64,000 nucleotides of DNA from Chryseobacterium antibioticum (GCF_012927325.1 NZ_JABBGI010000009.1:62001-126000), one strand, 5' to 3'; positions 43,816-52,975 are shown, counted from the first letter of the stretch. The notes: generated by a model not told the origin, from the sequence alone. Numbers and translations: made by a program.

Positions 43816-44559
43816 TTAGTTAAGAAGCCAGTCGTATCCTTTTTCTTCAAGTTCTAAAGCCAGAGATTTATCACCGGTTTTGATGATTTTTCCGTTGGCA
43901 AGAACGTGAACAAAGTCAGGCTGAATATAGTTAAGCAATCTCTGATAGTGAGTAATCAGAAGAACTGCATTTCCTTCGTTTTTAAAGTGGTTTACCCCGT
44001 CTGCAACGATTCTCAAGGCGTCGATATCAAGACCTGAATCTGTTTCATCAAGGATTGCCAGTTTCGGATTAAGCATCATCATCTGGAAGATCTCGTTTCT
44101 TTTCTTTTCACCCCCGGAGAATCCTTCGTTCAGTGATCTTGAAAGGAAATCTTTTTTTATACCTAATTGCTCAGATTTTTCACGAATCAGGGCAAGCATT
44201 TCTTTTGCCGGCATTTCTGACAGTCCGTTTGCTTTTCTTGTTTCGTTTAAAGCAGCTTTAATAAAGTTGGTTACAGAAACTCCCGGAATTTCTATCGGAT
44301 ATTGGAAAGAAAGGAAAATTCCTTTATGTGCTCTTTCTTCAGGAGCATCTTCGCTGATGTTTTCTCCCTGAAAAAGTATTTCTCCGTCCGTTACTTCATA
44401 ATCTTCTTTTCCTGCAATTACAGAAGAAAGAGTAGATTTTCCAGCTCCGTTCGGTCCCATGATCGCATGAACTTCGCCCGGCTTTATTTCAAGATTAATA
44501 CCTTTTAAAATTTCTGCGCCGTCTTCAATTCTGGCGTGCAAGTTTTTTATTTCTAACAT
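43816..44559 (-). CDS. sufC: Fe-S cluster assembly ATPase SufC
   Basis: A 247-residue ABC-type ATPase. Walker [11 protein letters not shown]-loop in [12 protein letters not shown], signature [14 protein letters not shown] and Walker [12 protein letters not shown] with the catalytic Glu; the family-typical [18 protein letters not shown] follows. It powers the SufBCD scaffold and binds both SufB and SufD. It begins 18 bases after the acetyltransferase gene and is followed by sufD. Confidence 0.97.
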   Translation of the reverse strand: MLEIKNLHARIEDGAEILKGINLEIKPGEVHAIMGPNGAGKSTLSSVIAGKEDYEVTDGEILFQGENISEDAPEERAHKGIFLSFQYPIEIPGVSVTNFIKAALNETRKANGLSEMPAKEMLALIREKSEQLGIKKDFLSRSLNEGFSGGEKKRNEIFQMMMLNPKLAILDETDSGLDIDALRIVADGVNHFKNEGNAVLLITHYQRLLNYIQPDFVHVLANGKIIKTGDKSLALELEEKGYDWLLN

Positions 44560-44577
44560 TTTTATTTGCTAAACAAA

Positions 44578-45081
44578 TTATTTTTGAATTCTATATACTA
44601 AACTTTCAGGCTGACCAGGGACATCGTTAAACTTCCCTATATGTGTCATACCTGCCTTTTCCAAAACTTTAACAGAAGCTATATTATCTGGACGAACAAT
44701 TCCAAATATCTCGTCCTTACCGATGCCGGTAAATCCCAGGTCTATAGCTTTCTTTGTAAACTCTGTTGCATATCCTTTTCCCCATGCTTCCACGGCAAAG
44801 CGATATCCAAGATTTAGTTTTTCTTCTTCTCCATACATTTTATAGCTCAAGCCACCAAAGCCGATAATGCTTTTACTTTCTTTTGCTATAATGGTCCAAC
44901 CTCCAAAATTATATTGATCCCAGTGTTCCAGCATTCTTTTGAATGTATTTTCTGCTTTAGCAGAACTCATAGGTCCACTTGGGTTATACAGATTAGTTTG
45001 TGGATCTTTATTAATTTCAAAAAACCTTTCAAAGTCGTTTTCTTCAGGTTTTCTTAAAATTAAGTTTTCTGTAGTCTCCAT
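44578..45081 (-). CDS. GNAT family N-acetyltransferase between sufB and sufC
   Basis: The start is ATG 45081 (METTENLILRKP), 7 bases after the sufB stop; a TTG at 45096 would overlap sufB and is less likely. The 167-residue protein follows the RimJ/RimL-type pattern: LILRKPEENDFERFFEI, GGWTIIAKESKSIIGFGGLSY, LGYRFAVEAWGKGYATEFTKKAI (acetyl-CoA loop), IFGIVRPDNIASVKVLEKAGM. It acetylates an amine or a protein N-terminus; the substrate is unknown. Its position between sufB and sufC is unusual, but tight spacing shows it is part of the operon. An insertion during evolution is likely. Confidence 0.85.
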   Translation of the reverse strand: METTENLILRKPEENDFERFFEINKDPQTNLYNPSGPMSSAKAENTFKRMLEHWDQYNFGGWTIIAKESKSIIGFGGLSYKMYGEEEKLNLGYRFAVEAWGKGYATEFTKKAIDLGFTGIGKDEIFGIVRPDNIASVKVLEKAGMTHIGKFNDVPGQPESLVYRIQK

Positions 45082-45088
45082 ACTCAAA

Positions 45089-46537
45089 TTATCCAACAGA
45101 CCCCTCCAGAGAGATTTCTAATAATTTTTGTGCTTCAATGGCAAATTCCATTGGAAGTTTATTCAAAACTTCTTTACTGAACCCGTTGACAATCAATGCG
45201 ATCGCTTTTTCTGTATTGATCCCTCTCTGATTACAGTAGAAGATCTGATCTTCCCCAATTTTCGAAGTCGTTGCTTCATGTTCCAGCTGAGCAGTAGGAT
45301 CTTTGATTTCAATATAAGGGAATGTATGTGCACCACATTCATTACCCATCAACAGAGAGTCACACTGTGAAAAGTTTCTGGCTCCTTTGGCAGAAGGCAT
45401 TACTTTTACCAGACCTCTGTATGAGTTTTGAGATTTTCCTGCGGAGATCCCTTTTGAAATGATCGTTGATCTCGTATTTTTTCCAATATGGATCATTTTT
45501 GTTCCTGTATCTGCATACTGGTGATTATTTGTCACAGCGATAGAGTAGAACTCACCGATGGCTCCGTCACCTTTTAAGATACAAGAAGGGTATTTCCACG
45601 TTACAGCAGAACCTGTTTCAACCTGTGTCCATGAGATTTTTGCTTTTGTTTCACACAATCCTCTTTTGGTTACAAAATTGAAAACACCCCCTTTTCCTTC
45701 TTCATTTCCCGGATACCAGTTCTGAACGGTTGAGTATTTGATCTCAGCGTTATCCATGGCAATCAGTTCCACAACAGCTGCGTGAAGCTGGTTTTCGTCT
45801 CTTGAAGGTGCTGTACAGCCCTCAAGATAAGATACATAACTTCCTTCGTCAGCGATCACAAGCGTTCTTTCAAACTGTCCTGTTCCTGCCTGGTTGATAC
45901 GGAAGTAAGTAGAAAGTTCCATTGGGCATCTTACGCCTTTTGGGATGTAGCAGAAACTTCCGTCAGAAAATACTGCGGAATTAAGTGCTGAATAAAAATT
46001 ATCTCCTCTTGGAACTACTTTTCCAAGGTATTTTCTTACTAAGTCAGGATGGTTTTTAATCGCTTCAGAAATAGAACAGAAAATAATTCCTTTTTCCATT
46101 AAGGTATCCTGAAAAGTTGTTTTAACGGAAACAGAGTCTATTACAATATCGACAGCAACTCCTGAAAGTCTTTTTTGTTCCTCGATATTGATTCCTAATT
46201 TTGCAAAAGTCTTCAATAATTCAGGATCCACTTCATCCAGACTTGCCAATTCAGCGTTTACCTTCGGAGCAGCATAATATTTTATGGCTTGAAAATCAGG
46301 TTTTTCATATTTAATGTTAGCCCAAGTTGGTTCCGTCATTTTCAGCCAGATTCTGAAAGATTCCAAACGCCATTCTGTCATCCATTCCGGTTCTTCTTTT
46401 TTAGCAGAAATGGCACGAACGATATCCTCGTTTAACCCGATTGGGAAATCTTCATAATCGATCTTCGTTTCCCACCCGAATTCATATTTTTTATTTTCAA
46501 GATCAACTCTTAGGTCGTCTTCAGTATATTTACTCAT
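45089..46537 (-). CDS. sufB: Fe-S cluster assembly protein SufB
   Basis: A 482-residue SufB, normal length. N-terminal [19 protein letters not shown] and [16 protein letters not shown], then the beta-helix core with the conserved [76 protein letters not shown] and [34 protein letters not shown]. It accepts sulfur and iron on the SufBCD scaffold. It lies 81 bases downstream of sufA, and the GNAT gene follows at 7 bases. Confidence 0.97.
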   Translation of the reverse strand: MSKYTEDDLRVDLENKKYEFGWETKIDYEDFPIGLNEDIVRAISAKKEEPEWMTEWRLESFRIWLKMTEPTWANIKYEKPDFQAIKYYAAPKVNAELASLDEVDPELLKTFAKLGINIEEQKRLSGVAVDIVIDSVSVKTTFQDTLMEKGIIFCSISEAIKNHPDLVRKYLGKVVPRGDNFYSALNSAVFSDGSFCYIPKGVRCPMELSTYFRINQAGTGQFERTLVIADEGSYVSYLEGCTAPSRDENQLHAAVVELIAMDNAEIKYSTVQNWYPGNEEGKGGVFNFVTKRGLCETKAKISWTQVETGSAVTWKYPSCILKGDGAIGEFYSIAVTNNHQYADTGTKMIHIGKNTRSTIISKGISAGKSQNSYRGLVKVMPSAKGARNFSQCDSLLMGNECGAHTFPYIEIKDPTAQLEHEATTSKIGEDQIFYCNQRGINTEKAIALIVNGFSKEVLNKLPMEFAIEAQKLLEISLEGSVG

Positions 46538-46618
46538 TTTAATAGATTTTAGATGTTAGTTTTTAGGCGTTAGTTTTTGCAATGAGCTTATTTCTAACTT
46601 CCGGTTTCTAACTTCTAA
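46538..46618. repeat. Intergenic TTCTAAC-type repeat between sufA and sufB
   Basis: The 81-base gap is built from degenerate copies of tttctaacttc / gatgttagttttt: atgttagttttt, ggcgttagttttt, tttctaacttcc, tttctaacttct. It resembles strings in other gaps of the window. Confidence 0.5.
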
Positions 46619-46948
46619 TTATAAAGAAAAACTCTCTCCACAACCACACGTTCTGGATGCATTAGGATTGTTGAAAACAAACCCCTTTCCGTTTAATCCT
46701 CCTGAATATTCAAGGATTGTTCCTGCTAAATAAAGGATAGACTTTTTCTCAACAATAATTTTCACATCATTGTCTTCAAAAACTTGATCTGTGTCTGTTT
46801 TTTGATTGTCAAATCCCAAAACATACTCTAAACCAGAACATCCTCCACTTTTTACCCCTACTCTTATATAATCTTCAGCAGGGTTGAAGCCATCTTCCGA
46901 CATAAGTTGGATGGCTTTTGCCTTTGCTTGGTCTGATACTTTTATCAT
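46619..46948 (-). CDS. sufA: A-type Fe-S carrier (SufA/IscA/ErpA family)
   Basis: A 109-residue A-type carrier. The three conserved cysteines are present: Cys37 in SGGCSGLEYVLGF and Cys101/Cys103 in TCGCGESFSL. YIRVGVKSGG and the GKGFVFNNPNASR stretch are typical. It receives clusters from SufBCD and passes them to client proteins. It is the first gene of the minus-strand suf cluster, divergent from the GLPGLI gene. Confidence 0.93.
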   Translation of the reverse strand: MIKVSDQAKAKAIQLMSEDGFNPAEDYIRVGVKSGGCSGLEYVLGFDNQKTDTDQVFEDNDVKIIVEKKSILYLAGTILEYSGGLNGKGFVFNNPNASRTCGCGESFSL

Positions 46949-46976
46949 TGTATTTATTTAGAATGATTTAATGATG

Positions 46977-46984
46977 CAAAAATA
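46977..46984 (-). promoter_or_regulatory. Possible -7 promoter element of sufA
   Basis: TATTTTTG on the minus strand fits TAnnTTTG, 28 bases before the sufA start. Together with the plus-strand element at 47048 it makes a divergent promoter pair. Confidence 0.5.
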
Positions 46985-47047
46985 CGAACAAAAATCAGGA
47001 TATAAAAATTAGCATTTTTATTTTATCGATTTTTATTATTGATGGCT

Positions 47048-47055
47048 TAACTTTG
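47048..47055 (+). promoter_or_regulatory. -7 promoter element of the GLPGLI gene
   Basis: TAACTTTG, an exact TAnnTTTG match, 38 bases before the ATG at 47094. The -33 region is AT-rich but has no clear TTG. Confidence 0.55.
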
Positions 47056-47093
47056 TTAATCTTTTGACATCCAAAGAATAAATTTATTGTACA

Positions 47094-47939
47094 ATGAAAA
47101 AAATAGGCATTATTGCTTTAGCACTGTTTATGCAGCATATTTCTGCACAAAACAACAGGTTTGTGTACCAGGTAACCATGAAACCTGATGCGGAAAATAA
47201 ATCCGATATTAAAACTGAAAATGCATATTTAGATATTTCCGCAGAAAAATCAATTTTTTATTCTGAAAACAGGTACAAGAGAGATTCTACCTTGCAGAAA
47301 GCTTTTCAGGGCGGCGGTGGAAGAGGTTCAATTAATAGAGAGCAGCTGGAAGCATTCAGGTCCAATATCAATTATTCTATTGAAAAAGATAAGTCTACCC
47401 AGAAAATGTCTTATAAGGATAGGATAGGAAGAGATATTTATGTTTACGAGGAAGATCGTCATCTGGACTGGAAGATGTCTTCTGAAACCACCAAAATAGG
47501 AGAGTACAAAGTTCAAAAAGCAACCACGGATTTTGGCGGAAGAAAATGGACAGCCTGGTTTACCACAGATCTGCCTTATCAGGACGGACCGTATAAATTT
47601 AATGAACTTCCGGGACTGATCGTTAAAGTGGAAGATGATAAAGGAGAATATTCTTTTGATCTAATGAAGAATTATAAAATTGCTGAAATTCCTGCTTTGA
47701 ACCAGTTTGGAAATGTCCTGAAAGTAAAAAGATCAGATTATGTAAAGCAACAGGAAAAATATAAAAAAGATCCGATGTCATTTATGCAGAACAGTGGAGG
47801 CGGAGGCGGTTTTCCGGCACCACCGAGAGCTTCCGGTGGCGGAGGTGGAAATCAAAATCCGGCCGATTTGAGAAAAAGGATGGAAGAGCGAGCAAAAGAA
47901 GAAGCTAAGAGAAATAGCAATCCTATAGAGCTGCAGTAA
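47094..47939 (+). CDS. GLPGLI family exported protein
   Basis: A 281-residue protein with a signal peptide (~1-18, ending ISAQ). The family name motif appears as NELPGLIVKVEDDKGEYSF, with ELPGLI at 171-176, preceded by the conserved WTAWFTTDLPYQDGPYKF. The usual beta-rich body is present (RFVYQVTMKPD, LDWKMSSETTKIGEYKVQKA). The C-terminal ~60 residues are Gly/Pro-rich (GGGGGFPAPPRASGGGGG) and then charged. The family is restricted to Bacteroidota, often beside TonB-dependent receptors, with no known function; here it stands alone. Confidence 0.88.
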   Translation: MKKIGIIALALFMQHISAQNNRFVYQVTMKPDAENKSDIKTENAYLDISAEKSIFYSENRYKRDSTLQKAFQGGGGRGSINREQLEAFRSNINYSIEKDKSTQKMSYKDRIGRDIYVYEEDRHLDWKMSSETTKIGEYKVQKATTDFGGRKWTAWFTTDLPYQDGPYKFNELPGLIVKVEDDKGEYSFDLMKNYKIAEIPALNQFGNVLKVKRSDYVKQQEKYKKDPMSFMQNSGGGGGFPAPPRASGGGGGNQNPADLRKRMEERAKEEAKRNSNPIELQ

Positions 47940-47944
47940 AAAAT

Positions 47945-47976
47945 AACCCCTGAAGATTTTCTTCAGGGGTTTTTAA
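47945..47976. terminator. Bidirectional terminator between convergent genes
   Basis: Perfect 12-bp stem aacccctgaaga / tcttcaggggtt (47945-47956 and 47960-47971) with loop ttt and a T tail. It serves the GLPGLI gene and the converging metallopeptidase. Confidence 0.85.
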
Positions 47977-47992
47977 TTGTATAAAAAGGGGA

Positions 47993-48850
47993 TTATTTCA
48001 AAAGCTGGTTGAAAGTGTCTCCCTGCTTAATATCTCCCGTATTGTACCCTTTCATAAACCATTCTTTACGCTGGGCTGAAGAACCGTGAGTAAAGCTTTC
48101 CTGGTTGACGTAACCCTGAGACCTTTTCTGGATATTGTCATCACCCACAGCCTGAGCTGCATCTATGGCAGATTGTATATCGCCAGGTTCAAGAATACCT
48201 TTTGTATCATTTGTTCTTTTTGCCCAAACACCAGCATAAAAATCTGCCTGAAGTTCGGTGGCAACAGAAACTCTGTTCATTTCTGCCTCAGAATACCTTC
48301 CGCTTCTTCTCAGTTGGTCTACCTTTTGCGTGGTTCCAAGAAGAGTCTGCACGTGATGTCCTACTTCATGAGCTAAAACATAAGCAACAGTAAATTCGGT
48401 TACCTGGGCTCCAAATCTTTGTTGAAGCTCATTAAAAAAGCTCATATCCATATAGATTTTCTGGTCTGCAGGGCAATAAAATGGCCCCATAGCAGATTGG
48501 GCTGTTCCGCATCCGGATTGTGTGGTCTCTTCAAAAAGAACAATCCCCGGCTTTGTATATGTCATTCCATTTTCTTTAAAGATCTGATCCCAGGTAACGA
48601 TGTTCCATTTACCCATCATATCAACCATTTCTCCAATTTTGTTTTCTTGGGCGGTGAGTTCTCGTTGTTGTCCGCTTCCGGAAGATTGTATGCTTCCGGA
48701 GTTCAAAATCCCCGATGGATCACCTCCCAAAAAGAAAATAATCGCAGCTACAATTAAAGTTCCGAGTCCTCCACCTACAATCATACCTCCACTACCCCCA
48801 GAACCACGGCGGTCGTCTACGTTCCCGCCTCTATCGTCTGTCCATTTCAT
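47993..48850 (-). CDS. Putative neutral zinc metallopeptidase (YpfJ family)
   Basis: A 285-residue protein. Gly/Arg/Asp-rich N-terminus (DRGGNVDDRRGSGGSGG), one membrane helix at ~22-41 (MIVGGGLGTLIVAAIIFFLGG), then the exported catalytic domain. It contains a Cys pair in GCGTAQSAMGPFYC (Cys114, Cys126), YMDMSFFNEL and the zinc motif HEVGHHVQ (His161, Glu162, His165), followed by ELQADFYAGVWA with a possible third ligand. This is the full YpfJ/neutral zinc metallopeptidase pattern. Substrate unknown. Confidence 0.9.
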   Translation of the reverse strand: MKWTDDRGGNVDDRRGSGGSGGMIVGGGLGTLIVAAIIFFLGGDPSGILNSGSIQSSGSGQQRELTAQENKIGEMVDMMGKWNIVTWDQIFKENGMTYTKPGIVLFEETTQSGCGTAQSAMGPFYCPADQKIYMDMSFFNELQQRFGAQVTEFTVAYVLAHEVGHHVQTLLGTTQKVDQLRRSGRYSEAEMNRVSVATELQADFYAGVWAKRTNDTKGILEPGDIQSAIDAAQAVGDDNIQKRSQGYVNQESFTHGSSAQRKEWFMKGYNTGDIKQGDTFNQLLK

Positions 48851-48901
48851 AATATAAAATTTTTGCCTTGTAAATTTAAAATAATATCATTACTAAATTA
48901 C

Positions 48902-48909
48902 TACTTTTG
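48902..48909 (+). promoter_or_regulatory. -7 promoter element of the lipoprotein-ligase operon
   Basis: TACTTTTG fits TAnnTTTG and lies 18 bases before the GTG start at 48928. Confidence 0.5.
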
Positions 48910-48927
48910 TGAAAAATTACTGCCCTC

Positions 48928-49248
48928 GTGAAAAAAATTAAACTTTGCCTGTTATTAGTTGGCATAATGGCACTTACAGGATGTGAAAAAGAAAAAGAAG
49001 ATGAAGTAAGCAGTGTCGATAAGAGTGGTTCTATTGAGACTGAGCTTTCTGTGGAACATCTTGATAATACAGATATTCTTATCACCAAACACAAAATCTG
49101 GAAGGACAAAAAGCTTTTTAAAGAAATTGTTAAAAGAGATACCATCCCGAGTCTCGGAGATACTCTGGTAGCAGGAGAAGACAGTAATGGCTACGACCAT
49201 ACTGCCAAAACAAAAAAAGATTATCAATTTTTTATAACGGTTCAATAA
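48928..49248 (+). CDS. Small lipoprotein, GTG start
   Basis: A 106-residue lipoprotein with lipobox LTGC, Cys19. The start is GTG 48928, required for the signal peptide: the next in-frame ATG falls just before the lipobox. The mature protein is acidic and hydrophilic (EKEKEDEVSSVDKSGSIETELS) with a Lys-rich middle and ends in QFFITVQ. No family is recognised. Its stop (TAA 49246-49248) shares its last base with the next gene's ATG, so the two are coupled and precede a glutathionylspermidine-synthase-like gene. Confidence 0.65.
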   Translation: MKKIKLCLLLVGIMALTGCEKEKEDEVSSVDKSGSIETELSVEHLDNTDILITKHKIWKDKKLFKEIVKRDTIPSLGDTLVAGEDSNGYDHTAKTKKDYQFFITVQ

Positions 49249-49574
49249 TGAAAAAGTCCGGTTCTATAAAATTACTTTTTGTAACAGGTGTCTTGGCAGC
49301 CTGTTCTCAGGAAAAGCCTAAAGATAAAGCAGAAAAGAAAGTCTATATGAGGTCTGATACTACGGCTTCCTATACAAGGACGCATGGTTTTATGGCTGGA
49401 ATCCTTCTATACCATGCATTCAGACCATACGGAGCTTACAGCTACGGTTCTTATCGGAAGGCTGGCTATTACAGTGATGCAATAAGCAATAAATCCAATA
49501 TCGGGAGAAATAATTACAAAGGAAATGTCGTAAGAGGCCAACTGGGAAGAAGCGGTTTCAGTGCATCATCATAA
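49248..49574 (+). CDS. Small Tyr/Gly-rich lipoprotein, YgiB-like by context
   Basis: A 108-residue lipoprotein (Cys19 in LAAC). Mature part: Lys-rich (EKPKDKAEKKV), then a hydrophobic-aromatic middle (THGFMAGILLYHAFRPYGAYSYGSYRKAGYY), then VVRGQLGRSGFSASS at the end. The layout of lipid anchor, MAGxL..., Gly/Tyr-rich segment and C-terminal R-G-x-x-G-x-S-G-F motif recalls the E. coli YgiB lipoprotein, encoded beside the ligase-like YgiC. The next gene is that ligase family, 3 bases downstream. Sequence similarity alone is weak, so the link rests on context. Confidence 0.55.
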   Translation: MKKSGSIKLLFVTGVLAACSQEKPKDKAEKKVYMRSDTTASYTRTHGFMAGILLYHAFRPYGAYSYGSYRKAGYYSDAISNKSNIGRNNYKGNVVRGQLGRSGFSASS

Positions 49575-49577
49575 ATT

Positions 49578-50705
49578 ATGGAAAGAATTCAATCACAGTT
49601 CAGGAAAAACTGGCAGCATAAACTTGAAAATCTGGGCTTCGGATATCATTCTCTGGATGGGCTTTACTGGGACGAAAGTCATTATTATCAGTTGACCCCA
49701 GAGGAAATTAATAGAATTGAAAGTGCCACTGCTGAACTCTGGCAAATGTGTCTGGAAGCAGTAGATTATATTATTGAAAAAAATCTTTGGGAAAAATTCA
49801 GTATTCCTGAATGGTTCCGGAATTATATCATCACGAGCTGGGAAGAAGATCATCCGTCCATTTACGGAAGATTTGATTTTGGTTTTGATGGTAAAAATTT
49901 GAAATTACTGGAGTTTAATGCCGATACACCTACTTCTTTATATGAAGCATCAGTAATACAATGGTATTGGCTTCAGGAACAGTTTCCCTATAAAGATCAG
50001 TTTAATTCTATTCATGAGAAGCTTGTAGAGTACTGGAAACATCTTAAAAACTACCTGAATCCTCATCATGTTTATTTCGCATCGCTTACCAATATTGAAG
50101 ATGTCACCAATGTGGAATACATGCGTGACTGTGCTTCACAGGCAGGTTTTGATACGGAGTTTATTCCTGTTCAGGATATTGGCTGGGCCGAGAATATTTC
50201 AGAATTCGTGGCCGGTGACCTATCCGTGATGGAGTATATTTTCAAGCTTTATCCTTATGAATGGATTCTTGCAGATGGTTTTGGAGAAAAGCTTGTGAAA
50301 AATGGCTTCAGATCTCAATGGATTGAACCTGCATGGAAAATCCTGCTTTCATCTAAAGCAATTCTGCCGGTCCTTTGGGAAATGTACCCTGATCATCCGT
50401 ATCTGTTGGAGTCTTATTTTGAACCCAGACATCTGAAAGACTTTGCTAAAAAGCCTGTTTATTCCAGAGAGGGAGCCAATGTGATCTTACACAAAAATAA
50501 TATTCCTGTTGAAGAGAACGATGGGATATATGGCAAAGAAGGTTTTATTTATCAGCAATTATTTGATCTTCCCAATTTTGAAGGCAATTATCCGGTGATT
50601 GGCAGCTGGGTAATCGGGCAGGAGCCTGCCGGTATTGGGATCAGAGAGAGTGTTCACCTGATCACCAATAACCAGAGCCGTTTTGTACCTCACCTTATCG
50701 GTTAA
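49578..50705 (+). CDS. Glutathionylspermidine-synthase-like ATP-grasp ligase (YgiC/YjfC type)
   Basis: A 375-residue protein matching the ligase half of glutathionylspermidine synthase: SLDGLYWDESHYYQLT near the start, YGRFDFGFDGKNLKLLEFNADTPTSLYEAS (the hallmark FDxxFDG...LLEFNADTPTSL), YMRDCASQAGFDTEFI, and the C-terminal VYSREGANVILHKNN and PVIGSWVIGQEPAGIGIRES. Such enzymes form amide bonds between a peptide and an amine with ATP. There is no amidase domain; the true substrates are unknown. It is coupled to two lipoprotein genes upstream. The 3' end overlaps the convergent LtaS-like gene by 11 bases. Confidence 0.9.
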   Translation: MERIQSQFRKNWQHKLENLGFGYHSLDGLYWDESHYYQLTPEEINRIESATAELWQMCLEAVDYIIEKNLWEKFSIPEWFRNYIITSWEEDHPSIYGRFDFGFDGKNLKLLEFNADTPTSLYEASVIQWYWLQEQFPYKDQFNSIHEKLVEYWKHLKNYLNPHHVYFASLTNIEDVTNVEYMRDCASQAGFDTEFIPVQDIGWAENISEFVAGDLSVMEYIFKLYPYEWILADGFGEKLVKNGFRSQWIEPAWKILLSSKAILPVLWEMYPDHPYLLESYFEPRHLKDFAKKPVYSREGANVILHKNNIPVEENDGIYGKEGFIYQQLFDLPNFEGNYPVIGSWVIGQEPAGIGIRESVHLITNNQSRFVPHLIG

Positions 50706-52773
50706 GTTTCTTTTCTTTAAGCCAGAATGAAGTAGATTGATACGCAGATACCGCATCATTAACCAGTTTCTGTTCTGGATTTTTTACCAGTTTTTCCTCA
50801 TAATGCAGTTTGAATTCAGGAGCCAGGCTGCTGGATTCCAGTTGTAAAGAATATTGTTTTACCTTTTTGACCGGTGAAATGATCGTTAGATGTCCGTCTT
50901 TTACTAACCCAAGGTCCTGATATGTTGCGATATAAGCCTTTGGCTGGAATTCTTTTTTGAAGACATCCTGACCAAGGAATTTAGATTGATAATTAAAATT
51001 CAATAACCCGAACAGGGTAGGCATCACATCGATCTGAGACATTAGTTTGTCAAACTTCTGAGGCTGAATAAAGCCTTCCGAAAAAATCATCGCCGGAATT
51101 CTGTATTTGTCCATAGGAAGTTCTGTTTTTCCTGCACTGGATGCACAGTGATCGGCAATAATAACAAAGACTGTATTTTTGTACCAATCCTGCTTTTTAG
51201 CCATTTCAAAGAACATTTTGAGTGAATAGTCGGTGTATTTTACCCCTCCGTCCCGTGATTTTGCTGTTCCCGGAATGTCAATTCTTCCATCAGGATAGGT
51301 AAAAGGCCTATGATTGGAAACAGTCATCCAGTGGTTGAAAAACGGTTTTCCGGATTTAGCCTCAGCATTCATGGTTTGAATTGCTTTTTTAGCCATATCC
51401 TCATCGGCAACGCCCCAAACATTGGCAAAAGTGATTTCTTCAGGTTTAAAATTATTTCTGTCGACAATACCATAGCCATTTCCAGCAAAAAAGTCCTGCA
51501 TATTATCGAAATAGCTGTAGCCACCATACAGGAACTTCACATCATATCCTTTGGATTTGAATACACTTCCTGTCGTGAATTTATTCTTATTGTCGTCTCT
51601 TTTGATAATGCTTTCACCTGCAGTCGGAGGAATACAAAGCGTTAATGCTTCAAGCCCTCTTACCGTTCTGTTTCCGGTAGCATAAAGATTGGTGAACATC
51701 ATCGAGCGGTCTGCAAGACTGTCCAGGAAAGGGGTGATCTTTAAAGTACCACCATAATGTGCCATAAAGTCGGCAGATAAACTTTCAATAGAGATCAGAA
51801 CGACGTTTTTCTTAAGTTCCGGCTGTTCCGCAACTATATTTCGTGTTAAGGAAGGTTCAGAGTACTGGCTCAAAAAGTTCTTTTCAGCTTCCTGCTGACC
51901 GATCTGTGGATAAAACTGGAAATAATCCAGTTCATTGTGGGTAAATGCCCAATAGAATTTTGGAAGTCCGTTGTCTTCGATCTCGTCAGCAAACACATTA
52001 TCTGACCTGATCTGCATTAATGAAGATATACCGAAAATACTGATGCCTGCCAAAACAACAAAAGTACCGACCAGTATCATTTTCTGTTTGAAATCCGGAA
52101 GTTCTAAAAGCTCGTCTTTCGTTTTTTTATAAATAAACCAGGTAATGGCTAAAGTGATGATCAGGATGGCTGAAAACAAAGGAACTACAGGATAACTTTC
52201 CATAATGTTTCCAATGACCTCGTTGGTATATATCAGGTAATCTACTGCAATGAAGTTGTAGCGTACCCCAAATTCATTATAAAAGAAATATTCACTTACT
52301 GCGTTAAAGATGATCAGAAGAACATACAGCAAAAGTGTGATGAAATATAATGTATTTCTGATCCTGATCCTCTTTGAAGGGATAAAAAGCATCAGACCGA
52401 AAAAAAGAGTCTTAATTCCTACAAAGGCCAAAGCTACTTCTGAAATAGATCCCCCATACTGATTGAAAATATTATTGGGAACAAGCAGAATGTACAGGAA
52501 AAACAGCACCAGGGCTCCAAAAATAATATATCCGTATGGTTTTTTATATTTTGAATTCGATAAAAATAAAAAGTAAACCGCCAAAATTGTACTGGCTAAG
52601 GTGAAAACAAAAATGTCATTCAACAGACCGATAGAAAGGACTTTTATCACTTCAAAAAAGCTAAAACTGGCCGTAGTGATCGGGTGGAAAATGAATACGA
52701 TCCGTACGATCAGTGAAATAATAAGGTAGAAAATTCCTAAATATAAGAATGGTTTTATTTTGCTTGGAAACAT
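50695..52773 (-). CDS. LTA-synthase-like sulfatase-fold membrane enzyme
   Basis: A 692-residue protein. The first ~270 residues hold five or more membrane helices. The exported alkaline-phosphatase-superfamily domain (~320-620) has VLISIESLSADF (metal Glu), nucleophile Thr370 in ATGNRTVRGLEAL, ITPFLDSLADRSMMFTNLYA, and the metal pair in IADHCASSAGKTELPMDKYRIPAMIF. This is the LtaS/OpgB-type phosphoglycerol or phosphoethanolamine transferase layout; Gram-negative members usually decorate lipid or glycan head groups. The substrate cannot be assigned here. It converges with, and slightly overlaps, the ligase gene. Confidence 0.88.
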   Translation of the reverse strand: MFPSKIKPFLYLGIFYLIISLIVRIVFIFHPITTASFSFFEVIKVLSIGLLNDIFVFTLASTILAVYFLFLSNSKYKKPYGYIIFGALVLFFLYILLVPNNIFNQYGGSISEVALAFVGIKTLFFGLMLFIPSKRIRIRNTLYFITLLLYVLLIIFNAVSEYFFYNEFGVRYNFIAVDYLIYTNEVIGNIMESYPVVPLFSAILIITLAITWFIYKKTKDELLELPDFKQKMILVGTFVVLAGISIFGISSLMQIRSDNVFADEIEDNGLPKFYWAFTHNELDYFQFYPQIGQQEAEKNFLSQYSEPSLTRNIVAEQPELKKNVVLISIESLSADFMAHYGGTLKITPFLDSLADRSMMFTNLYATGNRTVRGLEALTLCIPPTAGESIIKRDDNKNKFTTGSVFKSKGYDVKFLYGGYSYFDNMQDFFAGNGYGIVDRNNFKPEEITFANVWGVADEDMAKKAIQTMNAEAKSGKPFFNHWMTVSNHRPFTYPDGRIDIPGTAKSRDGGVKYTDYSLKMFFEMAKKQDWYKNTVFVIIADHCASSAGKTELPMDKYRIPAMIFSEGFIQPQKFDKLMSQIDVMPTLFGLLNFNYQSKFLGQDVFKKEFQPKAYIATYQDLGLVKDGHLTIISPVKKVKQYSLQLESSSLAPEFKLHYEEKLVKNPEQKLVNDAVSAYQSTSFWLKEKKLNR

Positions 52774-52799
52774 GTACGTTAAGTATAAGTTAATTTTCG

Positions 52800-52807
52800 C
52801 AAAGATA
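52800..52807 (-). promoter_or_regulatory. -7 promoter element of the LtaS-like gene
   Basis: TATCTTTG on the minus strand fits TAnnTTTG, 26 bases before the ATG. No clear -33 element. Confidence 0.45.
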
Positions 52808-52950
52808 GTTTTTGTATATAACTTTTAATAAGAAAAAACGAAAACATGACATTTCTTATCATTTTTTTGAATTATTAATGAAGAATTAACTTATTAGGTC
52901 ATAAAACCAAATGTATGAAAAAGAGCAGAGGGAAGTTGATTATCAATAAA

Positions 52951-52975
52951 AAAGGACTATTAAAAAATAGTCCTG
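52951..52975 (-). terminator. Terminator of ribH
   Basis: 9-bp stem aggactatt / aatagtcct (52953-52961 and 52966-52974) with loop aaaa; on the minus strand a T run follows. It lies 26 bases after the ribH stop. Confidence 0.75.

Noticed and set aside
45082..45096. TTG start for the GNAT gene
   Set aside because: It would overlap sufB, adds residues not typical of the family, and an ATG is available 15 bases downstream.
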